The notes under the pieces: model-generated
What the model saw: only the letters and a program-made list of their open reading frames with translations
Told to the model about the DNA's origin: nothing
Database searches by the model: none
Shown here: one piece after another, positions 33,890 to 48,360 of the stretch
How positions within the stretch are numbered: the stretch's first letter is position 1
How the letters are laid out: each line of letters opens with the position of its first letter
Position numbers and translations under genes: made by a program
Assembly (NCBI GenBank): GCA_963691815.1
Contig: OY829654.1
Span: forward strand, 12,335,298 to 12,399,297
DNA from: Echiichthys vipera
Lineage: Eukaryota > Chordata > Actinopteri > Perciformes > Trachinidae
DNA: 64,000 nt
Direction: 5' to 3'

Positions 33890-36800
33890 ATCAGCTGTCC
33901 TCTCGTTCTCACCCTCGACATGCCTTTATCCTGGTCTGTGGTCATTTATTCAGCTGCTGTGTTGATGTCTATGGTTCAATGGGGACAAGTCCGGAGCCTG
34001 CGTGTTGCAGCCCTGCAAGGTCACCGATTGTTTTTTTGTTTTTTTTCCTTCTCCCCTCCCTCTTCAGGACACATGGTGTTGCCGAAGGGGAAATCTGAGC
34101 TCTCAGCCAGAACACATCCTCAGATAGCCCGTGAACAATTCAAAATGAAGTTAGATAACAGGTCACCTAACAACCTCTTTATATCTAAAGAGAAATCTCA
34201 ATATGATTCACATCTAAGTTACATTGTGAAAGGTTTCAGTCACCGTATATCCTTCTTTGCAAGTATAAGACACAAGTATAAGACTATAGGATGTGAGCCG
34301 GCACTGTGTCTGTAAGAAACACTGCCTAAAGATTGCTGTCCTGCAGACAACCACCCCTCCATGTTTCATCTGCGTTTGTATCCTGCTCAGGCCAGTTCTG
34401 TCCAGTTGGCCATAGCTAAAAACAAGTCAATACTCAAAATGCAAAAAACTGAGCAGGGATTCACAAAAATAAGCACACATTTAGTGGTGTAGCTTCCGAT
34501 GATTTAAATAAAAATACAGCTGATTTTTTTCTCTTTGTTTTGCAGGAATAGTTCAGGACAGAAATAACAGAGTTGCTAGTCCTTCAACTAAATAAAATAT
34601 TTAATTTGCTCCCCTGTTGAGTAAACCTTGACAGTAAAATTCAATAGCATCTATCTGGCAGGAAAGCCAAGAAACAGACTACAAGGCTGCAGCAGCTTTC
34701 ACAGGACTCCAGACAAGGCAAGATCCCCCATCTGCCTTAATTTGTCTTCTCTCCACTCACTATTGGCTCACAGTGGAATTTAGGACTGCTCATTTATTTG
34801 ACTTAAAATCTCCCATTGTCTGATTACTTAGCTCTCTGCCATTGTAAACAAAATGCCCTTATCAACTGAGTGAGTATTAATAGGCAGACAACTTGGGCAA
34901 GCAGCTTTGTCTGAATCTCTCTCCAAACACTGGGAGAGAGATTCACATGAGATGGCTGCTCTCTGTCAACTCTACCAACAGATGGTGCTAGTGTACAGTC
35001 TACACTTTCCTGAGACTGATATTAAAGGTTTAGGGATATATGACTGATCAAAAGACTCCCACTCGTCTTCAAAAGGGGCCAAGGAAACAAGTTAATGTAA
35101 AGTAGAGCAGCGGTGGGAGGGTTATGGTTCTTAAAAAAGGGAGAAAAATGTGCATGGAGAAAGGAGTTAGAGCAACGGCTACAGATAGTGAGGGATAGGA
35201 ATTACTCTGTGGTTCCCAAGGGAGCTCATTTAAGCTGCAGGCGGACATGTTCGGGTCTGTATGAGGAGATAGGTCTTATATCTTTCTCTTATTTGTAAGA
35301 AATGACTCTTCAATTCTTGCCTTGCATGGCCCTTAATTTGAAGTGAACTGTCTCCAGTCTGGGTAAAAAGCGCCAACAGTAATACTGATACTGATAATGA
35401 TCAGTATTTCTCCTGCTGTGCACCAGTGATTCATTTTCTGTGGTCAGATTAAAACAGCCTAAAGAAATAAAATCAATACAGACAGACCACATCAGTATGA
35501 CATGAGTGAACCTTTGTGAATTATGTCACAGAGGAAAAGTCATGTGACGATGAGAACCTGAGTGATACACACATTAGATGTATCTCAGTGGACCCTGCCT
35601 CATAGATTGAAAAGCAGGATTTATCGCAATTGCATGCACATGCACAGATCTCTGAGGGCAGTTGTCAAGGCAACAGCTAAGGCTGACATAAAAACTGTCT
35701 ATCTCATTGAGATAGACTGTATACTTCTGGGTATGTGCAAAATCACAGGCCTGCATTTACACACAGCTCAGAGCAATTAGTCTGATCAGGATAAACATTT
35801 AACTTTAATGACTGTTTACCAGCCAGTCTCCTAGCCCCCTTAACAGCATGGTTATTTCACTATCATGCACGGACATGTGCTAATTTCACCAGTCATGGGC
35901 CCACGCAATGCATGCAAAAACATTCAGTTTGTAATATTATAGTAATCAAATATTCATTGATAAAAAAAATGTGAAATTCTGCTTTAAATGAGCCTTAAAT
36001 AATAGAGACAAGAAATGCCCCCTCTCCCAGTTGTGCTACAACTTATCCTGGATATTAGCATTGAGAATCTTGGACAATGATGTTATAATGTTTGTCTTCT
36101 GCCAAGAGCAATATTTTATCCATTTATTCACCTATTCATTGCAGGCTGAGAGAGAGAGAGATGAAAGCCCCCAAAGGGACCACTCTGTTTTATGGAGTAA
36201 ATGCACTGTCGCGCTATTATCAACTCCCTGCATCCCCTGACCCTACCACCACCTCGCTCATTTGTGACATGAATCAAAACACACTCTGGATAATAAGGGC
36301 CTGCTTTGTCACTGAAAAGAGTTGGCGGATTAGCAGCAATTACCAAGCTGAGCTATGGAGCCGAGCTATGGAAGCTCAGCTTGTTCAGAGCTGCTGAACA
36401 TCAGCTCCCTGTACCTACAGTGGTGCAGGTACAGAACTGTGTACACACACTGATCCATTCATAGCAAAACCCTGAGACAGATTAGTGATAAAGATGTAAA
36501 GACCATGCATACCAGCCTTTAGATTCTGCAGCAGAACACTAAGTCGGGCTCTAATTTTGCAGTAATGAGCTGTTCTTTTTTTCGTCTGTGTCTGCATGTG
36601 CACATATATTTGTACGTGTATCAATCAATAAACATTTTTACTGCACACACTCTGAGACTGTATGTGCATATGTGCACAACAACCACAAGGTGCAGAGTGT
36701 GTATAGAAGAGCTGCAGTGCAGCAGCATGAGCTCATCACTCTTCTCGTCTCCCCCTCCTCTTCCACTGCCCCCCATCCCAGCCCTCCTCGTGCTCACCAT

Positions 36801-38739
36801 TACATAAGTTAATGCAGCACACACCCTCATTATTCTCCAGGCAGGCGCTGTGAAGAGATGCAAAGGAATATGTCATCAAAAGCAGAGTAACAGCAAAAAA
36901 AGCCACAGAAAGAGACAACGCCTGTGTTTCCCTCTGAGCTTTCACAGTCCCCCACTCATCATAAAGAGCAGAGCAGAGGAACATATTTTGGTCGTCTTTT
37001 AATTGTGAGTATATTTGTACATATAGGAACATTTGGAAACATTACAGAAACAATTCACGCATCTTTATTTGTACTGTATGCCTTTTTCCTCATCAGGAAC
37101 CTCAGTAAACATCCAGAACATGAAAAGCTCTCTCTCTAGAGGGTGGCTTTCTTGAGCATTAGAGTAAACAAACTGGCTTCCTTAGAATATTAGCATTTCA
37201 AAAACTGTACAGCTTAACATGAGCAGTGCAGATACTGCAGCAGAGGCAATGTTCCCAAATCTATTCTCCAATCGTGTTGCAACCCTGCAGCAATAGGAGG
37301 TGAAGAGACAGTGAGGCTGTAGTTTATTCTCAAGTCTTTCCCTTAAGGCCACCATACATTAGCCCATTTATTACTGCCATGATCACATGTCCTTTCAGCG
37401 GGAAAATATTTTTCTTAAAAAGGTGATATAAAAGCAATATAAGAGGAGATCTTCCCACACAATGTTTATGTCCCTCTGGGAGGGACACAAGTGTGAATTA
37501 TGCAGTGTTATGGAGATAGACTGCAACTTAAGCATAGATTAAAAAAAAGCCTGTGCATATAAAGTGCTTTAGATGTCAACGTGAGATACTGTAAACTAAG
37601 CAAAAACCCAGAGCAAGCCCTTATTCTGGTCATGAACAATGATTAAAAAAAACATCCAAAATGATGCACCCCACTGTGGAGGCCAGCCAATGGCGATAGC
37701 CTGAGGATGCAGATTGTTGCAGTGCAAACCTATTTTCTACTGGATATGCATTTGGACAAGCATGAGTACAAAATTAAATTTACAAACAGGTGAATGGAAA
37801 TATGCTGAACTAGCTATGAACACCTACATTTGGGCATGGAACCAGTCTGTGACTATAAAAGAATATTAGAATTACTATGAGATCAATGTGAGACCAAATC
37901 TGAATGGAAAGAAAACAAGTCCACTTCTCTGTTCAGGCTAACTGCAACTTGAGATCTTCATCATCTTGACATTTCTGACCAGAATACGGCTTCCATCCTA
38001 GACACGTCTAAGCTTTTCCACCCCAGAGAGTATTTTTTCTTCCACCACAGTGGAACTGCAAGCTCGCTTTGGCAGGTTCCAGCTTTTCCATTACAAGCAG
38101 TTCCTCTCAACCCCTCCCTCTCCTCCCCCCCTCGATAAAAAAAAACACCAACCTTATTTGTCATAAACCCAGCGTACCAAAGCAGGGGACGAACAGAGGG
38201 GTCAATGCCTGCTTTCGTTTGATTTACAAGCATGAAGTCGAGACACCTACTCTCCATAGGCCCAGTTCAAGCCAACACCAATTTGTGCTCATATTTCCAG
38301 AGTTAAATCCTCTTTGAGCCATTTACCTGTTATGAAGCAGTTCAGTTCTGTCAGGTAGTGTTTAACATCCCAGTTCAATCAGACAAGACTCCAGAGCTTC
38401 CACCTCTACTCTGTCACATGAACATCCACTTTGGGCTGATGAGGCACTAGTGACAAGCTCCAGATCTGCACACATTAAATAAGTAATGCTGTCGGCGTAC
38501 TGACACAGAACCACAGTCATATCAGATGTACCCTGGTGTCTACGGTGTCACTGCTACTGGATTCCTGTAACAGTCATGAATCGCCTTGTGACTTTAATCT
38601 CAGACATTTAACAGGTTAGCATTAACTCATTCAGGATGTTTACCTTCAGAGGGTCAAACGTATTGTAATTTTGCTTTGTTTTCTTCCCCCATGTTCCACA
38701 CAGGTAAGTGGAAAGGGTAGTGGGGATCTAAGGACAAGC

Positions 38740-41240
38740 AAGGAGGACCATATATATATATATGTTTATATATACTGTATATATAGATATAAAATTATAT
38801 AAAAATATTAATTTTCTATGAATAAATTAAAGATTTCAAGGGTTTTAATACTTTTTTTAGAGTCCCCAAATTTGAGAGATTTTAGATAATTCTAGAATTC
38901 GAATTGGAAAGCGATGAAGTAGGAGATAGTTTTTGTTACTTTACAAGTATGCAAATAAAATTTGCCATATAAAATCAACATGTTAACAGTAAATTCAATA
39001 TTATATGCCTCATGTTCAAAATACAGAAATACATTCCTACACTCAATCCTGACGTTACAGCACATTTTACCAAATACATACTGTGATATTCGAGACCAAA
39101 AGGAAACAGAATGAAAGCAAATATAGAATACAGGCGTCAACGATTCTGGTTCATTGTTGTAGAAAGTACATTTATTTCCAGTGTCGAGGAATTTGGAAAA
39201 ATACAGATCTGTACTATATATGTTATATGTGTAAAATTTTGACATGTACTTCCTTAACCTTATTGGTGATAGAGAATTTATATGGTAATAGCCATGCCCT
39301 CCGCCAGTCAGTACCTATAAAAATGTTGTCCCAAAAAGTTTTTCCTCTCAGAGTAATTTTCCTTCTTTCAAAGAATGCATTACGTATATATTTGTTATTA
39401 CATTTAGTATTTAAGATGTTAATACCATTTATCATCAGAAGGGCTACAATTCGCAGTGCTTCATGAGACTGCAGGTGGTTTTTCATTAAAAAGGAGATAC
39501 CAATAGGGACAGCTTTCCCTACAGAATTAAAGTCTTTGCTTGTTATCAGAAATGACTTAACAAGAAGAAATCGTTCATAACTAAATAGTAAACCATCAGT
39601 GTCAAAAAGCTCACACCCAATTTTGCAGAAAGATAGATTTTTTTCCTGACAGTAATGTCTTCGTTATTCGATATGATGACATAAGTCGCTTATGAGTGTA
39701 GCATAATTTCCAAGCTAGGAGGGCCAGTTGGAAAAATTTAGATAATTCAACAGGCAATTTGGTAATATTAAAATTACAAGTGAGTAGAAAGGAGAGTCTG
39801 AAATGTGTTCTGAAATGGACAGAATAAACTCTTTAATGCTGTTTAAGAATACTTCAGTTTTCTGGCGCAAACTTAGATTTGTATAACTCTTATAACTTCT
39901 GCTATTTCTTTGGGATCAGTACTAATGTTTTTATTTATATTCAATGCAGACTGATTATTTCTTTTACAATTACGCTTTTCTAACCATCTCGCCCTGGCTC
40001 GTATAAAGGCTCCTTTAGCAGCATCAACATATTATTTATCTCTCTCCTTTTGAAGTTTTATTAGTTGTAATTTCTCATTTTCTGAAAGATGTTCTTTATT
40101 CAGTAAAAGCTCAAAATTTTCCATAGTTTTATATAACTAGCTTTTTTTCATGTCCTTGCTACGCTTAATAGCTATTTCTCTTATCTTAAATTTAAAATAT
40201 TCCCATTTCTGCATGTTATTCATTTCATTTTCTCTGAAAATGCTTTGTGCAATTTGTTTTACTGAATCTTTTAAGGTTTTGTCTTTAAGTAGATTATTAT
40301 TTAGCTTCCAGTATCCTCTTAGTTTATTATTACTTTCTTTGGAACCAACTAAGTGTAAGGAGATCATCTTGTGATCAGATAAGGGAGCATAGCAATGTGA
40401 AACACCAGACACACATTCCAAACAACAAGTAGAAGTGAACCATAAATCTATTCTGGATTGCAATGTTCTTCTAGCATTAGACCGCGTAAACTCTTAATGG
40501 TTTGGGTAAAAAAAAAAAAAACAACCCCGCCATGCGTCTGTTAATGACAGCTTCCTACTTAGAAATGTTGTGGCTTTAAATTGTGAATTTTGGGAGGTCT
40601 ATCATATTATTTGGAGTATCATTAGAGTCCCCACCTATAATCAAAAGTGCATCTTTATATTTATCCTGTAAATCTCTTATCTTTGAGTAAACCTGAGTGT
40701 ACATAATTTTGGCTAGGCCTACGCCGTTATATATACATATACATTACAGATTATGAAAAACGAGTTATCAAGTTTTACAACAATTATAATCCACCTGCCA
40801 TTATCAGAGTTGAAGTGTTTGAATGTAGCGCTCCGCTTCTTCGATCTTCACGTCTTGTTCAGAAATGAGTTGGTTCATCGCATGTACCTTTTCACTAGTT
40901 GTCTTCATCTGGTGAACTTTTCTTTCAAAATTTTCTCTAATGGTGGTGATGTCCGCTGAGTTCTTCTTTATCCTAAGGTCGAGATTACTAAATTTACATG
41001 ACAGCTCTTATATGGCTTCTAATACGTCCGCATTGGACATTCTCTTCGTGGTTGCTTGAACAAAGTTTTTTGGGATTCAGACTGGAAGCGGGGGTTTCAG
41101 GTAATGGTGAACACAAAGGGAGTATGTCTCCCTCCTCTAAATCCATCAGTATGTTTCCCCTCTTGTCCTTGTACCTAAGGCTAGGTAGCTTAGCCAAAGT
41201 TGGTAGCTGTATTCATCTGTTTATCTTAAGAAAATAACAG
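38740..41240 (-). mobile_element. Decayed L1-like LINE retrotransposon, internally deleted
   Basis: Minus-strand fragments occur in LINE order. At 41190-40750 is an ORF1-like coiled coil (SNADVLEAI, ELSCKFSNLDLRIKKNSADI, EKVHAMNQLISEQD). At 40700-40380 is the C-terminal part of the endonuclease (LLIIGGDSND in place of GGDFN, then QSRIDLWFTS and PLSDHKMISLHL). At 40370-39960 is the linker (RGYWKLNNNLLKD, DAAKGAFIRARARWLEKRN). At 39480-38890 is the end of ORF2 with the zinc-binding region (NKVKEVHVKILHI, CTFYNNEPESLTPVFYICF, HSVSFW). Most of the reverse transcriptase and the endonuclease N-terminus are missing, and stops and frameshifts are frequent. An AT-repeat tail lies near 38750. It cannot be active. 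Confidence 0.85.
38750..38790. repeat. (TA)n-rich tail next to the LINE 3' end
   Basis: TATATATATATATGTTTATA and related sequence directly follows the 3' end of the LINE; it may be its simple-repeat tail. Confidence 0.7.
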
Positions 41241-43339
41241 TTTTCTCAGGCTAGGGGATTTACCGTTCCTAGACTGTGCAAGACTATTGGTGCTTTTACA
41301 AGATATGTACACAATAACATTTTTGAGAAATAATCATCAGTAATGTGGATATAATGAATAAGGGGGTAAAAATAGAATAGCGAGAACAGTCTGTAAGTTC
41401 AGAAAATGACAGCACTTTACTGTGATGCAGCAACTTATGTAATATTACGATAACCAAGATCTAAGACGTGTCTAGGTCTTTACTGTTATCAGCCACAGCC
41501 AGCTTCTAATGTTCAGAGTTTTATATATATATATCATAAAGCATGTTTGGTTGGATGACTGAAATGATGACTGAGAACCTCCCTTTGCCCGCCGTTAAGG
41601 GGAAATAATTGGTTACAACAGTAACAACAATAAAAAACAGTTTAGGGAAAAAGAATCAGAGACAGATTAAATAAAATGACTGTACGTTTGGAGAGGTCAA
41701 CATTGTGTGTACTTTTGAGTTTCCCTGCAGGATACGTGATTAGAAACACACTGGAAGATAAAAAGTGGTAAATCATCACACAATCCTGTCACTATGGAGT
41801 CGGACTAATAGGAGGAAGAAATCTTTTCTATGTAAAACAGAATAACCCAGAGTAATCTTTGTACTGGTTTCTTTGTTCATTCAGAGATAGATTTGAATGT
41901 CAGAGGACATTACTGCTGTACACTATGGTAAGAAAAAGTTAAGTGATAATAAGGCTTAAAGAGATAAAAAGAGAATTGCAAGATTATTATTAATTTTTTT
42001 ATTATCAAAGCGACATTCTTGATAGAGTAGTCTGCCCTGAAAGACCTTGAGAATGTCTTTACTGTTCCCCGTCTGCCTTTCTCAGCTGTGTGCCAGTGAT
42101 AATATATTTCCGTGGTTCCAGAAAGGAAGCTTGAGCATATAGACAGGAATGTTATTTGATCGCTCGAACGTCAGAAATATCTGCATAGTCTGCTGCGGTC
42201 AGTCGGAAACACAACCACCACTTATACTGCAGGCCACTGCCATCTACACTGGTCCATGCCAGATGTCTCCTACCTTATAGTTCGGCTGGTAATGCAGTAC
42301 TTCCACATCGCATTCCACATGGCAGTGACATCACCGGAGGCATCAGACATGCCTAAAAAAAGTGTGCATGGCACTGAAGGGAAGTTTCAAAAAAAAGTTT
42401 TAAAAACACTAAACTGCAACTACTCCCCCTAAAAGAGCCACCAAAAGTACAGTCTGTGCTCACTCCCTTCTCAACCACAAATTACACCCCACATCCTTCA
42501 CTTTCCATAGAAAACCCACAGAGAAATATATTCTTTCGCTGCTAAAGTTACTTTGTCTGTGCCTTTTAGAAGTTCTCCCTGCCCCTAGTTTATGTTGGGC
42601 TCAGAGGTGCTGCTCAAGCTGTCTGATGACCAAGTAAGGTAAAGGCCCAGTACGTATAGCAGAAGAAAATCATCCCTCTTCCTAACAAAAGCTCTCCACC
42701 CACAACGAACCACACACCAGTCCTCGTTCTGCTCTCTGCAGACACCCCTTTCTTTTTGTTCCTTTTTGTGCCGTCCAATACAATCTTTTACTCATCTGCT
42801 GCTCCCCAGTGGCAATGGGCAGGGCCTATGTTGTGTGTTTGATGTGTGCTTGTGTTTATGTGGAAGAGAGAGGAAGAGAGTGACAGAGATAGATGCAGAG
42901 ATAGAAAGAGCACGAGAGATCGCCCAGTCCCTGTGTGTATGGTAATACTTGGGCACATGTCCAACAATCACACTGCTCTCAATGGGAAGGCCACGCAGGA
43001 GGGAGGGTGAACCCCAGTTCAGCAGCTGGGAGAGGCTGTTTTGAGTTACTACACTGACCTTGCTTTAACAACACAGTCTCAGTCCTTGGATACAATCTGA
43101 CTGTGTTACACTGGAGCCAGAGCAATGTAATGAGTTACGCCCAATGACCAGGATATTCCAGGAACTCTGCGGGATTAGACACATAATGAGTTGTTCAGTG
43201 GAAAAAAAAAAAAAAAAAATCAACAATCTTTCTAAAGAAAGCCTGACTGATATTATCGACCGCTACTGGCCTATCGCAGACACAAACTCTTTTTGACATA
43301 TAATGCAGAAAATGCTTGTGGATTAGAAATGCAGTCATA
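41241..43339 (-). other. Large 5' intron, segment after the LINE
   Basis: No gene, splice-supported exon or recognisable repeat was found. There is a poly-A run at about 43201-43219 just beyond a small GAGA-rich stretch near 42870-42910. Confidence 0.6.
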
Positions 43340-43715
43340 TCAGATTTATTTTATTTAATTTTATTTATTCTTTATTGTCTCAGTGTTCATTTCTAGAATT
43401 TGCTGATAATGTAATACATTGTATGTATAATGTAATAATTAGTCAGCTAATCAAAGTAATTTTTAGTGCAAAAATGGCACAAAAAAAATGCTGGTTTAAG
43501 CCTCTCAACTATGGAGGTTCCCTGCCTTTCTTTGGTTTATATCATATTAAACGGACTATCTTTGTGTTGGACAGACTAAAGTCATTTGAAGACATCACCA
43601 TGAACTTTGTGAAAGTAGGGTGTAATTTTTCATAATTTTCTGACATTTTAACCGACCAAACTTTAATCGGTGAATTAATTGATAATAAAAATAACTATTA
43701 GTTCCAGCCCTGTCT
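43340..43715. repeat. Dispersed TTAATC-rich teleost repeat, diverged copy
   Basis: It ends TTAATCGGTGAATTAATTGA, TAATAAAAATAACTATTAGT and TCCAGCCCTG, the characteristic terminus of the family also seen near 33.2 and 62.3 kb. Internal blocks include GGACAGACTAAAGTCATTTG and AAGACATCACCATG. The left boundary is uncertain. Confidence 0.6.
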
Positions 43716-43978
43716 TAAACCACAAAGACCACATACCTTCTGAAGTGATTTGAAATGCTGCATGTTACAACAGTATAAAATCAAAAATCTGATTAAAACG
43801 ATGATTATAATACCAAAGGCATTTGGTATCGCGGTAGCACAAACAGCTGGGGGGCTTCCCTGAAGCCTACGTTCAAAGACGAGTTGCCAGCTTAATCGGT
43901 GATGCATTATTAATGAATCACTACGTACTGTATCCACCTCACTTTCAGAATACTAATGCTTATGACAAACTGTGTCTT

Positions 43979-45590
<1,612 letters not shown>

Positions 45591-46330
45591 GACATCAGGG
45601 TCTGTCTTCAAGAGCTCCAGCCTTCACAACTGCCACTGGATGACAGCCGGTGGTTTTAACCCGCCCAGAACAAGCACATCACTTCTGGACCTGTTTCAGT
45701 CATCATTAACCCAGGAAGCCGGGCCTTGCAGGAACCCTCTATAGGACTGATTTGGACCCAGTTTCCACTTTCCCGTATACGCTATAATTTGCTGCTGCTT
45801 CGGCTCACTTTTAGCTCCTATCCGGGTCAGTCGGTTTGTCCTCTGTACCGGTCCCTAAACACAGTGCGTCAGCCCAGGATCCTCTGAGACATCATGGCTA
45901 CAGCCGAAGCTCTGCGCTGCTCCAGCAGGCACAGGTATTGGAATGTGTAGGAGCGCAAAACAAGGAAAAAGTCACTTAACGAGGATCATCAATGGCTTCC
46001 TCCTCTGTCTCCTCCTCTACTGCACATACAAACTTTCTAATGACACTCCCCCTCTGGCTCTTTATTCAGCCTAACCTCTTCCTTCTCCTTTTCTCCTTCC
46101 TCCAGCTGAATCCTGAACCTCCTCCTATCTCTGTACCCTTCTCCTGATCCTCTACCTCCTGCTCTCCCTCTCCTTCTTGCAGCGGCTGCCATCCACACAC
46201 GACCTCCCAGAAATGTGCCGATTCTGGTTGCTGGGCAACACTACCATACTACTGAAGCTTCAAATGGAAGCCTAGCAGAGCAGCCTGCGATTGGTCGGCT
46301 TTGCAGCGGGGAGGGGCGGCTGCAATGTTG
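45591..46330 (-). promoter_or_regulatory. CpG-rich segment, possible alternative iqsec1 promoter
   Basis: CpG sites are much denser than in flanking intron. A GC-box-like GGGGAGGGGCGG is at about 46309-46320, and a CCAAT box in the minus sense (ATTGG at 46290-46294) suggests transcription toward iqsec1. A purine-rich leader-like stretch follows. A phase-2 candidate mini-exon (46156-46247, starting MVVLPSNQNRH, donor GTAGAG) exists, but it sits too close to the CCAAT box to be convincing. The region could equally be an enhancer or another transcript's promoter. Confidence 0.3.
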
Positions 46331-48176
46331 TGTGACCACATGGGTTTATACACACGCTCTGTTTAAATAAATATGAGCTTCAAGTGTTATCATGTTTTGA
46401 CAGCATGTACTAAAGGAAAGATATGAATTGACTCATCAAGGTCATGGAGGCATTACAGAAAACCCAAATGCACATAAATTGCTCAAGCAAATGGTCATAG
46501 AGTGATTCATGAATTGAATTAAACTGTAAGGCTGAGATATGGATGGTGCAACGGCAGGGATATGGAGAGAGCACGTGGTGAAATTAAATGTGCATGTATA
46601 AGAGGGTCAGCATATTAAACCTGGATCAAAGAAGTGTGTGTCTTCATTGGAAGCATGTCCAAATATGCTGCAGTGCTCAATAGAGCTATATGACTTAGAA
46701 ACATATGGAATATCTTTGCTCTCTTTTCTTGCTGAGGGTTTTTTTTTTACACTTGAACACAAGCACAGTGCTGTTCTTTCTCTGCCTAAGATGCAGTGCC
46801 ACGCTGCAGTGCCACCCAGTCCCAGCAGTCATGGGAAAGGGGTGTGGAGGGGCCTCTCATCAATATTCAGCCACTGTCAAGAGTCCGAACACACTGAAAA
46901 TACTGCATATTTACATAAACAAGGAGAGTAGCATACACAAACACAAACACACAAATACACAAACATGCATTAGTGTAAGTGCATATCACGTTAACAGTAA
47001 TTGGTACCTGTGTCATCTAACAAGTGATCGCCACATGACTCTTTTGACACAACTCCTGGCACAATATGGGCTTCCTCTGTTTTCCCAAGCCAAGATATAG
47101 AAAGGCCAGAGCACAAAGGCTATACTGAGAGCTTGTGAACAGCAGCGATACTAAGGAATTAATCAATCTACACATTCATCAGCCTTTTGTCACAACTCAG
47201 GCCTCCTCATTCACACACATCTCACAGAAAATGCCCACACACTGACAGTTTTCCTTTTAGCCGTGCTCTTCATCTCAATCTCCATTGATGGAAAATAGCT
47301 TTCAGCGAGTTAACATTTCACATTCTCCCTACATAACAACTGTGATTATCTTCTGCACTCTGAATATCAGTGCTTACACATCATTTGTTGGGAACTTAAG
47401 ACATTTAGAGCAGATTATCAGATAATATTTAGCGACATAGGCTAATGCTTGAGATAAAATCCACCAACTGCAATTAAGGCCGCAGTTAAAAGGTAAGAGA
47501 CTGCCCTTAAAAATATTTTTTTTCCAAAAGCATATTATATCTGTGGTGATTTACTCATGTGGTTCATGCCAGATGGAGAACCCTTTTAGTTTCCTTTTTC
47601 TACTGCATGTCTGGTTGCCTTCAGTGGTGAGTGTGGGTGGAAACCCCACTGTTCGGTAGAACATACTAGAGTCTGTCAAAGAAGGAAAGAAACAATTTTT
47701 TAAGCAATAATTGCCATAAAAACACACGTGGCTCCCATTCAAGCATGACGGCTTTTATTTGTTTTTCTAGAATGAAGAGTTGAGCAAGTGTGTATACAAG
47801 CACAACAGGATATGATATAATAAGTAGATGTATGCATCGCTCAACATGGCATGCATTGGCATGTGCAGATGTGTAGTTAACTGCTTATGTGTGTAAATAA
47901 ACATCCTTTCCATGTATTTCACAACGCATGCCTCCGCCTATACCAACATTTTGCTAGCTGTGAGTTAACATCTGTAGGTCATCAACATTTTTTCAGTGTT
48001 TGACAGGGGTGCAGTGTATCCGGTGAAATAAGCTATTTTATAAAATAGAAAAAAATGAAATGAAAATGACATAACATTTGGGAGTAACATGAAACTGGGG
48101 TGCTTTACTGATTAAAAATGCATTGAAAACCAATGTCGTTTGCATGCGTTTCTGCTGAGGTCAGAGTCAAGGTCAA

Positions 48177-48360
48177 CTACAACCCCGCTTCGGAAAAAGC
48201 TGGCACGCTTTATAAAATATAAATAAAAAAATGAATAAAATAAAAAAATTAAATAACTGAATTTCCTGTGATATATTGTATTTGTGATATGTGTGTTTTA
48301 TTAAATATGGGGTGTCAATGTTTAGCCAATCATCACATTTTTTGAAAACAGGGTTGCATG
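48177..48360. repeat. Dispersed repeat with CTACAACCCC end
   Basis: CTACAACCCCGCTTCGGAAA, AAGCTGGCACGCTTTATAAA, then an A-rich stretch follow the pattern of a teleost DNA-transposon-like repeat I recognise (TACAACCCC..TTCC..AAAAGTTGG). The family class is not assigned. Confidence 0.5.

Noticed and set aside
38892..40463. Host genes from the longer minus-strand frames
   Set aside because: Their motifs (GGDSND, QSRIDLWFTS, SDH, RGYWKLNNN, zinc-binding end) identify them as LINE ORF2 pieces.
45894..45934. Plus-strand ATGGCTACAGCC... followed by GTATTG, possible first exon
   Set aside because: No downstream plus-strand gene exists in the window, and the regulatory motifs nearby point to the minus strand.
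46156..46247. Mini-exon MVVLPSNQNRH... with phase-2 donor
   Set aside because: The ATG is only about 43 bp from the CCAAT box, probably upstream of any start of transcription, and the donor GTAGAG is mediocre; kept only as a note under the promoter candidate.
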